DNA of 64,000 nucleotides from Bog-473 sp963804055 (lineage in GTDB: Bacteria; Actinomycetota; Acidimicrobiia; Acidimicrobiales; RAAP-2), in contig CAWDOU010000005.1 of the NCBI GenBank assembly GCA_963804055.1, positions 1 to 64,000 of the forward strand. The letters run 5' to 3'. The position numbers and the translations under genes were made by a program. A model generated the notes under the pieces. That model worked only from the letters and a program-made list of their open reading frames with translations, had not been told where the DNA came from and ran no database searches. Below are positions 17,380 through 24,732 of this stretch, one piece after another. Every line of letters begins with the position of its first letter. The first letter of the stretch is position 1.

Positions 17380-18390
17380 GTGCCAGCTGTCGAGGTCGCG
17401 GGGCTCACCGTGCGCTACGGGCCCGCCGGGACACCCGCCGCGGTCGACGGGATCGACCTGACGGCGGCGGCGGGCGAGGTGCTCGTCGTGCTGGGGCCCA
17501 ACGGGGCCGGCAAGACGTCGACGGTGGAGACGCTCGAGGGCTACCGGCGACCCGCCGCCGGGCAGGTGCGCGTCCTCGGGCTGGATCCCGTCGCCGACCA
17601 TGCGGCGCTCAGCGGCCGCATCGGGGTGATGCTCCAGCGCGGCGGCGTGTACCCGATGCTCGGGCCGCGCCGCGTCCTCGACCTGTTCGCCGGCTACTAC
17701 CCCGCCCCCGTGGCCACCGACGAGCTGCTCGACCTTGTGGGCCTGCGCGCCGTGGCCGCCACCTCCTGGCGCCACCTCTCCGGTGGCGAGCAGCAACGGC
17801 TCTCGCTCGCGCTGGCCCTGGTCGGGCGGCCCGAGGTCGCCTTCCTCGACGAGCCCACGGCCGGCGTCGACCCCGAAGGCCGCCTCGCGGTGCGCGCCGT
17901 GGTGGCGGGGCTCAAGGACAAGGGTGTCTGTGTCGTCCTCACCACCCACGAGCTGGGCGAGGCCGAGAAGATGGCGGACCGCATCATGATTCTCTCCTCC
18001 GGGCGGGTGGCCCTGGAGGGCACGCCGCACGCCCTCACCGCCGGCGCCGCCGGCGGGGCGGGTGCCCCCCGGGTCGTCACCTTCGGCGCCCCTCCCGCCC
18101 TCGACGTCGTCGCCCTGGCTACGGCCGTCGGGCCGGGGACCACCGCCACCGAGACGGCCGCGGGCCGCTACCGGGTGGAGGCCGCCGACGCCGAGACGCC
18201 CGCCGTCACCGCCGCCGTGGCGAACTTCCTGGCGGCGCGCGGCGCCACGCTGACCGACCTGGCCACGGGCAAGTCGCTCGAGGACGTCTACTTCGAGACG
18301 GTGGGCGCGGCCGCCATCGTCGAGGTCGAGGAGGCGCCGACCGACGGCGCGGCGCGCCGGCGCGGCCGGCGGCGGAGGCGGGCCCGATGA
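17380..18390 (+). CDS. ABC transporter ATP-binding protein (DrrA-like)
   Basis: 336 residues. Walker A LGPNGAGKTST is near residue 45, the signature LSGGEQQRLSLALAL near 135 and Walker B VAFLDEPTAGVDP near 160. A C-terminal extension of about 110 residues ends in a basic tail (RRRGRRRRRAR). The architecture is that of the ATPase of ABC-2-type drug or polyketide exporters. The start is a GTG without a strong ribosome site, 26 nt from the divergent serS start. Its stop overlaps the permease ATG (ATGA), so the two are translationally coupled. Confidence 0.93.
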   Translation: MPAVEVAGLTVRYGPAGTPAAVDGIDLTAAAGEVLVVLGPNGAGKTSTVETLEGYRRPAAGQVRVLGLDPVADHAALSGRIGVMLQRGGVYPMLGPRRVLDLFAGYYPAPVATDELLDLVGLRAVAATSWRHLSGGEQQRLSLALALVGRPEVAFLDEPTAGVDPEGRLAVRAVVAGLKDKGVCVVLTTHELGEAEKMADRIMILSSGRVALEGTPHALTAGAAGGAGAPRVVTFGAPPALDVVALATAVGPGTTATETAAGRYRVEAADAETPAVTAAVANFLAARGATLTDLATGKSLEDVYFETVGAAAIVEVEEAPTDGAARRRGRRRRRAR

Positions 18391-19139
18391 GCACCGCCGC
18401 CGCCCTGCGACCGCTCACCGCCCAGACGGGCGCGGAAATCCACATGACGCTGCGCCGCGGCGAGACGTTGCTCCTCACCCTCGGCATCCCGGTCGTCTTC
18501 CTGCTCTTCTTCTCCAAGGTCTCGGTGGTGTCGACCCCCACGGCGACGCCGGCCAACTTCTTCGTGCCCGGCATTCTGTCGCTCGCCGTCATGTCGACGG
18601 CGATGGTGTCGCTCGGCATCGCCACCGGCTTCGAGCGCGGCTACGGCGTGCTCAAGCGCCTGGGCGCCACGCCGCTCGGGCGCCCCCGGCTGCTCGGCGC
18701 CAAGATCGTCACGATCGTCGCCGTCGAGCTGCTGCAGGCCGCCGTGCTGCTCCCGGTGGGCCTGGCCCTGGGGTGGGATCCGGGGGGCGGTGGTGCGGTG
18801 GCCGTCGCCGGCGCCGTCGGTGCCGTGCTCCTCGGGTCGGCCGCCTTCGCCGGCATCGGCCTGCTGATGGCGGGCACGCTGCGCGCCGAGGTGAACCTGG
18901 CCGCCGCCAACGGCCTCTATCTCGTGCTGCTGCTGCTCGGCGGCATGATCGTCCCGCTGGCCAAGCTGCCGAACGGCCTGGCCGCCTTCGCCAAGCTGCT
19001 GCCGGCGGCGGCCCTCTCGTCCGCCCTCCACGCCACGCTCGGCAGCGGGGCCGCGGTCCCGGCGGAGTCCTGGGCCGTGCTGGCCGCCTGGGCCGTCGCC
19101 GCGCCGGTTGCGGCCGCATTCACCTTCAAGTGGGAATGA
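18387..19139 (+). CDS. ABC-2 type permease
   Basis: 250 residues with six predicted transmembrane helices. The pattern FFVPGILSLAVMSTAMVSLG and then GVLKRLGATPL is typical of ABC-2 permeases (DrrB/NodJ type). It forms an exporter with the preceding ATPase, with which it overlaps by 4 nt. The substrate is unknown; antibiotic, lipid or polysaccharide export is typical for the family. Confidence 0.92.
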   Translation: MSTAAALRPLTAQTGAEIHMTLRRGETLLLTLGIPVVFLLFFSKVSVVSTPTATPANFFVPGILSLAVMSTAMVSLGIATGFERGYGVLKRLGATPLGRPRLLGAKIVTIVAVELLQAAVLLPVGLALGWDPGGGGAVAVAGAVGAVLLGSAAFAGIGLLMAGTLRAEVNLAAANGLYLVLLLLGGMIVPLAKLPNGLAAFAKLLPAAALSSALHATLGSGAAVPAESWAVLAAWAVAAPVAAAFTFKWE

Positions 19140-19215
19140 CCCGAAGGTCACTGCATGGGTGCGGCGGGAGGCGGTGGGAACGCGTCGGAGCGGGTTGGGC
19201 TGACCGGGCCCTGCG

Positions 19216-19878
19216 TCAGGACGTCCTCCGGGCGAGCAGCGCCCGCTCGTCGGCCGTGAACGACGAGGGCGTCAACACGTCACCGCGCACGATCTTGTCG
19301 ATGGTGCCGTCGCCGTCGACGAACACGGCATAGGGGTCGCCACGGAAGTAGAAGAGGCCGCTCAGGACGCTGGCATCGTTGTCGTAGGCGACGGGGAACG
19401 TCACGCCCGCCGCCTTAATGAACGACTTCGCGCTGCCGACGGCGTCCTCGCTGTCCACGCCGATGACCCGCACGTGCGCCAGCGCGCCGCCCGCCTTGGC
19501 CTGGGCCCGCACGGCGGCCGCCAGCGGCGGCAGCTCCTGATGGCAGCTCGGGCACCAGTTCCCGAAGAACAGCAGCACGGCCGGGGTGCCGCTCCCGACA
19601 CCGTCGCCCGGCACCGAGACCTGCGCCGAGCCTGACGGGCCGACGTTCGGACGGGTGAACGACGGCAGCGGCCCGCCCACCTTGGGGGCCGGTGCGGTGG
19701 TCGGATTGGTGCCCACGCTGGTGGTCAACCCGACGATCAGGATGATCAGGAGGCCGATGCCCAGGCCGATGAGGATGAACCGCTTCCGCGGTGGGCGCAC
19801 CGGCAGCGGCGGCGTGCCTCCCGGCGCCGACACAGGCCCAGACGGCGCGGGCACCTCGGGGGGTGGTGCGTCGGTCAT
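19216..19878 (-). CDS. Membrane-anchored thioredoxin-like protein (TlpA/ResA type)
   Basis: 220 residues. A Pro-rich cytoplasmic head is followed by one transmembrane helix (about 36-56, ILIGLGIGLLIILIVGL) and a thioredoxin fold with active site WCPSC in FFGNWCPSCHQELPPL. Such proteins reduce disulfides outside the membrane, for example in cytochrome maturation. It lies 12 nt after ctaB on the same strand, which links it to heme/cytochrome oxidase assembly. Confidence 0.9.
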   Translation of the reverse strand: MTDAPPPEVPAPSGPVSAPGGTPPLPVRPPRKRFILIGLGIGLLIILIVGLTTSVGTNPTTAPAPKVGGPLPSFTRPNVGPSGSAQVSVPGDGVGSGTPAVLLFFGNWCPSCHQELPPLAAAVRAQAKAGGALAHVRVIGVDSEDAVGSAKSFIKAAGVTFPVAYDNDASVLSGLFYFRGDPYAVFVDGDGTIDKIVRGDVLTPSSFTADERALLARRTS

Positions 19879-19890
19879 GCCCGCGGGAGG

Positions 19891-20826
19891 TTAGTGAATG
19901 TGGTTGCGGATGAGTACGTCGCCCGCCATCGCCACGAAGAGGACGGTGAGGTACGTGATGGAGTACCCGAAGACCCGCATCGCCTCGCGCCCGGTCGCCC
20001 GGTCGCTCTGGGCCAGCCCCCACAGCCGGGTCACCAGGTAGAGGAAGCCGGCACCGAGCACCGCAGCCGTGACCATGTAGATCCAGCCCAGATGGGCCAC
20101 GGGCCCGAAGAGGAAGGACACCGCGACGAGCGCCACCGTGTAGTAGACGATCTCGGTCGTGGTGCGCTTCATGGAGGCCACCACCGGGAGCATCGGCACG
20201 TCGGCCGCCGCGTAGTCCTCCTTGTAGCGGACGGCCAGCGACCAGAAGTGCGGGGGCGTCCAGATGAAGATGATGGCGAAGAGCACCACGGGCGCCCAGG
20301 CCAGGCTGTCGGTGACGGCCGCCCAGCCGACCAGCACCGGCACGGCGCCGGCGGCGCCCCCGATGACGATGTTCTGCGTCGAGCGGCGCTTGAGCCACAG
20401 CGTGTAGACGAAGACGTAGAAGAGCGTGGCCGAGATGGCCAGCACCGCCGAGAGCAGGTTGACGGCGAGCCACAGCTCCACGAAGGCCGCCACCTCGAGT
20501 GCCAGCGCGAAGACGAGGGCGGCGGCGGGTGTCATGGCCCCCGTGACCAGCGGGCGGTTCTTGGTCCGGTTCATCAGGCGGTCGATGTCGCGGTCCACCA
20601 CCATGTTGATGGCGTTGGCCCCTCCGGCCGCCAGCGCACCGCCGGCGAGGGTGGCCACCATGAGCCAGACCGGGGGCACGCCGCGCTGCGCCACCACCAT
20701 GGTGGGCAGCGTCGTGACCAGCAGGAGCTCAATGATCCGTGGCTTGGTCAGGGCGATGTAGGCCCCGACGGTCGACCGCGACCACTTGGCTCGCCGGCCC
20801 GGAAGGGCGGGCGCCTCAATGGACAT
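19891..20826 (-). CDS. ctaB: Protoheme IX farnesyltransferase
   Basis: 311 residues, polytopic, with the UbiA-superfamily Asp motif NMVVDRDIDRLMNRTKNRP that binds the prenyl diphosphate via magnesium, and the conserved opening YIALTKPRIIELLL. It converts heme B to heme O. I chose the ATG that gives MSIEAPALPGRR; the frame is open far upstream across the ctaA gene. It is divergent from ctaA (heme A synthase, the next step), so the 67-bp spacer holds promoters for both halves of the pathway. Confidence 0.95.
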   Translation of the reverse strand: MSIEAPALPGRRAKWSRSTVGAYIALTKPRIIELLLVTTLPTMVVAQRGVPPVWLMVATLAGGALAAGGANAINMVVDRDIDRLMNRTKNRPLVTGAMTPAAALVFALALEVAAFVELWLAVNLLSAVLAISATLFYVFVYTLWLKRRSTQNIVIGGAAGAVPVLVGWAAVTDSLAWAPVVLFAIIFIWTPPHFWSLAVRYKEDYAAADVPMLPVVASMKRTTTEIVYYTVALVAVSFLFGPVAHLGWIYMVTAAVLGAGFLYLVTRLWGLAQSDRATGREAMRVFGYSITYLTVLFVAMAGDVLIRNHIH

Positions 20827-20879
20827 GTCCGTGCAGCCTACGGCCGGAGGCTCGCCCGGGACCAGGCGGCGGGCGCCGG

Positions 20880-20885
20880 TACGCT
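20880..20885 (+). promoter_or_regulatory. Candidate -10 (TACGCT) for ctaA, leaderless arrangement
   Basis: A TANNNT hexamer ends 8 nt before the GTG of ctaA, and no Shine-Dalgarno sequence lies between. This spacing would start transcription at or next to the start codon, as in leaderless actinobacterial mRNAs. Confidence 0.4.
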
Positions 20886-20893
20886 TGCCCGGA

Positions 20894-21862
20894 GTGTCGC
20901 GGCGCCGTCTCCCCACCGTCTCGCCCTCCCTGAGCCACCGGTTGAACGTCCTGGCCCTGGTCCTGACGGCGCTCATCGTGCTGACCGGGGCGGCCGTCCG
21001 CCTGACCGGCTCCGGCCTCGGCTGCGCCGACTGGCCCGAGTGCTCGGTGGGCCACCTGACCCCTGCCGTGCAGTTCCACGGCCTGGTCGAGTTCGGGAAC
21101 CGCCTGGTGACGGTCGTCCTCACCGCGGGCGTGATCGCCGCCTTCCTCGGGACGGTGCTCCGCTCCCCACGCCGGCGCGACCTGATCTGGCTCAGCGGCG
21201 GATTGGTGGCCGGCGTGGTGGCCCAGGCCATCCTGGGCGGCATCGTGGTGTACACCAAGCTCAACCCCTACGTCGTCATGGTGCACTTCTTCGCCACCAT
21301 GCTCCTGCTGGTCGATGCGGTCGTCCTCGTCCACCGCTCCACCCGCGACTACGGCCCCGGATCGGCGCACCTCCTCGTCCCCCGGCCGGTGATCCGCCTC
21401 TTCTACGGCGCCCTGGCGATCCTGGCGCTCGTGATCGCGGCCGGGACCGCCACGACCGGCGCCGGGCCGCACGCCGGTGACGCCTCCGGACAGCAGGTGG
21501 CGAAGCGCATCCCGATCGCGTTGCGCGACATGGCAGAGCTCCACTCGAGCCTGGCGCTGTTGCTGGTCGGCATGACCATCGGGCTGGTGGTGGCCCTCCA
21601 CATGGGTGACGTCCCCGAGCGCGTGCGTCGCTCCGCGCGCATCCTGATGGTGGTGCTGGTGGCCCAGGCCGCCGTCGGCTACACGCAGTACTTCACGCAC
21701 TTGCCGGCGCTTCTGGTCGAGGTCCACATCCTTGGGGCCACCGCACTGGTGATCGGCGCCGTGCAGACCTTCTTGGCCTGCACGTACCACGCCCCCGAGG
21801 CGGCGACCGCCCCGCTCGTCCGCGACACGTCGACGCCGGTCGTTCCGATCGGTGCCCATTAG
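20894..21862 (+). CDS. ctaA: Heme A synthase (COX15/CtaA)
   Basis: 322 residues with about eight transmembrane helices. The pattern TGAAVRLTGSGLGCADWPEC and the spaced His residues in helices (QFHGLVEFGNR, MVHFFATM, AELHSSLALL, VEVHILGATA) match the heme-binding sites of CtaA. It oxidises heme O to heme A for aa3-type cytochrome oxidase. The GTG start was chosen because upstream sequence overlaps ctaB and is not CtaA-like. It pairs with ctaB on the opposite strand. Confidence 0.95.
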   Translation: MSRRRLPTVSPSLSHRLNVLALVLTALIVLTGAAVRLTGSGLGCADWPECSVGHLTPAVQFHGLVEFGNRLVTVVLTAGVIAAFLGTVLRSPRRRDLIWLSGGLVAGVVAQAILGGIVVYTKLNPYVVMVHFFATMLLLVDAVVLVHRSTRDYGPGSAHLLVPRPVIRLFYGALAILALVIAAGTATTGAGPHAGDASGQQVAKRIPIALRDMAELHSSLALLLVGMTIGLVVALHMGDVPERVRRSARILMVVLVAQAAVGYTQYFTHLPALLVEVHILGATALVIGAVQTFLACTYHAPEAATAPLVRDTSTPVVPIGAH

Positions 21863-21873
21863 GCTGGGTCGTT

Positions 21874-21890
21874 CCGTGCCCCTGGCACGG
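21874..21890 (+). terminator. Hairpin after ctaA
   Basis: CCGTGCC and GGCACGG form a perfect 7-bp stem with a 3-base loop, 11 nt after the ctaA stop and 5 nt before tRNA-Glu. There is no U tract, so it may be a weak terminator or an RNA-stability or processing element. Confidence 0.4.
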
Positions 21891-21895
21891 TCCCG

Positions 21896-21968
21896 GCCCC
21901 CATCGTCTAGCGGCCCAGGACACCGCCCTTTCACGGCGGCAGCACCGGTTCGAATCCGGTTGGGGGTG
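21896..21968 (+). tRNA. tRNA-Glu (UUC)
   Basis: 73 nt. The acceptor stem GCCCCCA pairs with TGGGGGT (one G-U pair at the end). The anticodon arm is CCGCC-CTTTCAC-GGCGG with anticodon TTC, and the T arm contains GGTTCGAATCC. The discriminator is G and CCA is not encoded. No nearby att-like duplication is seen. Confidence 0.95.
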
Positions 21969-22083
21969 CTCTGAGGCCTTTCCCCCATCTGGTGGACAGG
22001 CGTTGTGAGGGTGCCCTCGAGAAACGCCCGCCCGCTTCGGTCAGACTGAGTACCGGAGGCCGGACGAGGAAGGACGGGGGACG

Positions 22084-22497
22084 ATGATGCGGTTCAACCA
22101 CATGGAGTTGACGTTTCCGGCCGGCAGCCTGACCGCGACGCTGCGCGCGGAGATCGACGGCTTCTACGGCTCGATCTTCGGCTGGACGGGGCTCGATACC
22201 GACGTCGTGGGGCAGTCCTGCCACCTGCTGCTGTCCGACCCCGATCAGTTCATCCTCCTGGCGGAGAGCGACCGGCCGATGAGCTCGCCGGGGTACGACC
22301 ACCTCGGGCTCCTGCAGGACTCGCGCCAGGACGTCGATGACCTCCTCGACGCCTGTGAGCGCTACGCCGAGAAGGACGACCGCGTCCTGATCAAGCGCTA
22401 CGAGGACCTGACCTATCCGGGGCTGACGGTCCACGCCTTCTACGTCAAGTACCTCCTGCCCATCTACTTCGATGTGCAGAGCATGGAACGTTCGTAG
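22084..22497 (+). CDS. VOC-superfamily (glyoxalase-like) protein
   Basis: 137 residues, one vicinal-oxygen-chelate module pair. The pattern RFNHMELTFPAGSL...FYGSIFGWTG and YDHLGLL resembles glyoxalase/bleomycin-resistance-type proteins, with His6 and Glu8 as possible metal ligands. Start: the first of two adjacent ATGs after GGACGGGGGACG. A shortened tandem copy follows directly, overlapping the stop by one base. The substrate is unknown. Confidence 0.78.
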   Translation: MMRFNHMELTFPAGSLTATLRAEIDGFYGSIFGWTGLDTDVVGQSCHLLLSDPDQFILLAESDRPMSSPGYDHLGLLQDSRQDVDDLLDACERYAEKDDRVLIKRYEDLTYPGLTVHAFYVKYLLPIYFDVQSMERS

Positions 22498-22661
22498 TGC
22501 GGTTCGACCACATGGAGTTGTCGGTCCCGGTCGGGAGCCTGACGACGACGTTGCGGGAACGCCGGGACGACCTCTCCTATGGCGGCCTGACGGTCCACAG
22601 CTTCTCCGTCAGGTGTCTCCTGCCGCTCTCCCTCGACGTGCACAGCCAGGAGGCTTCGTAG
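22497..22661 (+). pseudogene. Internally deleted tandem copy of the VOC gene
   Basis: A GTG overlapping the upstream stop opens a 54-codon frame. It begins RFDHMELSVPVGSLTTTLRE, matching the start of the upstream VOC protein, then jumps to DDLSYGGLTVHSFSVRCLLP, matching its last 35 residues. About 80 central residues, including most of the fold, are missing, yet the frame is intact to a stop at the homologous position. It is a decayed tandem duplicate rather than a functional glyoxalase. Confidence 0.82.
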
Positions 22662-22670
22662 GGGCTGCGG

Positions 22671-24608
22671 TCACGACGAAGACGGACACGATCCCGCCGT
22701 GACGGAGATGTACACCTGCGGCGGGTGCCCGACGGTTTGCACGGTGAGGTGGCTGGCCCCCGGCTTGGACGTGATCCGTCCGTTCTTCACCGCCGCGCAC
22801 CACCCGTTCGGGTAGTGCTGCGACGCCGCGATGAACACCGTCGTCACGCCATTGGCCGCCCGCGTCGGTGCGTACACCATGCTGAACGCCCCGGTGAAGG
22901 GATTGAAGATCGTCGAGTTGGGGTCGCCCGCCACCGCCTGGACATAGGTGCGGGACAGGACCGACACGATGGGCGAGTAGGACCCGTCGGGCTGGACCAA
23001 TCCCTCGGCCGACGAGCCCGTCGGATCGTCGTAGTACTTCCAGGCCCAGTAGATCCAGCCGAGGTCGTCCAGCCCGGCCCATTCGACGTCGAACCCCGCC
23101 AAGGGAATGCTCGTGGTGGCCCCGAACTCGCTCATGAAGGTCGCCGGCCCGGCCGGCTGGGCGGCGGAGCCCATGGACAGGCGGGTGATGTCCTGCTCCG
23201 ACGCAGCCGTCTCCTCTGCCTGCAGACATTTGAGGAGGTCGGTGGGATTGCCCGTCACGGGGCTGCGGTCGCCGCAGTAGGTGTGGAAGTTGAACACGAC
23301 CCGTTTGAACGGCAACGGTCCCAGCTGTGAAGGGATGTTCCCTCCCGTCACCCAGTAGATGTCCGGTTCCACGAAGGTCAGGTGATGGCTGTCGACCGAC
23401 TGAATGGTGGGGATCACCCCGTTGTCGGGATCGCCGGGCGGGCAGGTCAGCGCACCGGCGCCATTGGCGAGGTCGGCCGGGTGCCCCTTGCCGACGTAGA
23501 AGCACTCCAGCTGTCCCGTGTAGGTCGATTGCGAGGCGGTCTGCGTCTCCGTGGAGAAGGGCTCGTTGAAAGGGTCGTACCCGACCACCCAGGGGTTGTT
23601 CTTGAAATACTGCGCCACGGTCTTCCAGACGAGGTCGTAGTTGCCCTGGAGGTTCCCCACCACGTCATTGGCCCAGAAGTGCCCGACTGCCGTCTGGAGA
23701 GTCGGGTTCGAATAGTTGTTCGACCACCGGCCGCCCTTCGGCACGATCGGCACGTTGTTCGTGCAGACAGCCCAGTCGGGCGCGCCCTCGCCCCGGAAGT
23801 TCTCGTTGTACACGTCCTGGTGCATGTCGAGCAGGGTGTAGATGCCGTACTGGGCGAGCAACGTGACGGTGGCTGCCACGTGGCTGAGGTACTGCTCGGC
23901 AACGGTCTGGTTCCACTCATGTACGGCGGCGGTCGCCTCCGGTGTCCCGGGAGTGCAGATCTGGGGCTGGTTCGGCCCTCCCGATCCGGGCTCGAGCGCC
24001 TGCCATTCGATCCCGAGGCGCACGACGTTGAAGCCGAGCCGCTGCATTTTGGCGGCGTCCGTCGCATCGAAGTTCCACGGCTCGCCGGGATCGGGATACG
24101 CGATGTAGGGCGCGTGCTTGTAGACGACGTTGACGCCGTGCATGAGGATGACGCGTCCGTTGGAGTCGTAGAGATACGGGCCCCCCGGTGAGCTCAGGTA
24201 GCTCGGCACGTCCGGTCCGGTCCCCTGTGACGTCACGCTGCTGCTGCTCTGGTACTGCACGCCTTTGCCCTTCAGCTCCACGACGTGCGGCGTCAGGGCG
24301 TCGATGTTCGGCTGGTTGACGACGTGTTGCGGAGCCGTGGTCGTGGTCGTCGACGGCACGACCGGGACCGGGACGGCCGAAGTGGACGTGGACGTGGTCG
24401 TGGTCGGCCGTACAGTCGTCGATGTCGTGGTCAGAGGCTCTGAGGTGGTGGTCGTGGGCGGCTTCGTCGTCGTGGTCGTGGACGGCTTCGGGACAACCGT
24501 CGTCGTGGTCGCCGCGCCCGCTCCGGCCGCCGCGAAGAGCGGGGCACACACGATGACCCCGATGCCGGCCAGCGCCGCCCTCTTCGGATAGGTGAATCTG
24601 CGCCCCAT
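22671..24608 (-). CDS. Secreted GH5 glycoside hydrolase (endoglycoceramidase-like)
   Basis: 645 residues. A signal peptide is followed by a Thr/Pro-rich linker of about 60 residues, then a TIM-barrel domain. Catalytic acid/base Glu is in YDPFNEPFS and the nucleophile Glu in FMSEFGATTS; LGIEWQALEPG and the N-terminal GVNVVYKHAPY are typical of the endoglycosylceramidase branch of GH5. Start: ATG behind GAGAGAGGG. It is probably exported and acts on glycolipids or glycans outside the cell. It stands alone, converging with the VOC genes. Confidence 0.87.
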   Translation of the reverse strand: MGRRFTYPKRAALAGIGVIVCAPLFAAAGAGAATTTTVVPKPSTTTTTKPPTTTTSEPLTTTSTTVRPTTTTSTSTSAVPVPVVPSTTTTTAPQHVVNQPNIDALTPHVVELKGKGVQYQSSSSVTSQGTGPDVPSYLSSPGGPYLYDSNGRVILMHGVNVVYKHAPYIAYPDPGEPWNFDATDAAKMQRLGFNVVRLGIEWQALEPGSGGPNQPQICTPGTPEATAAVHEWNQTVAEQYLSHVAATVTLLAQYGIYTLLDMHQDVYNENFRGEGAPDWAVCTNNVPIVPKGGRWSNNYSNPTLQTAVGHFWANDVVGNLQGNYDLVWKTVAQYFKNNPWVVGYDPFNEPFSTETQTASQSTYTGQLECFYVGKGHPADLANGAGALTCPPGDPDNGVIPTIQSVDSHHLTFVEPDIYWVTGGNIPSQLGPLPFKRVVFNFHTYCGDRSPVTGNPTDLLKCLQAEETAASEQDITRLSMGSAAQPAGPATFMSEFGATTSIPLAGFDVEWAGLDDLGWIYWAWKYYDDPTGSSAEGLVQPDGSYSPIVSVLSRTYVQAVAGDPNSTIFNPFTGAFSMVYAPTRAANGVTTVFIAASQHYPNGWCAAVKNGRITSKPGASHLTVQTVGHPPQVYISVTAGSCPSSS

Positions 24609-24732
24609 CAGCACCCTCTCTCGGTCCGCCAAGGCCCTGGCCGAAGCGCCGACTGTACCCAGCCCACGGCCCGAGCCCGTGCCGGTGCAGGTGACTCCTC
24701 CCCGGCGAACGCTGGGAGAGCCCTGAGCGTGC

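Noticed and set aside
19140..19215. Terminator between the ABC permease and thioredoxin-like genes
   Set aside because: No stem-loop with a T tract is visible in the convergent 76-bp spacer.
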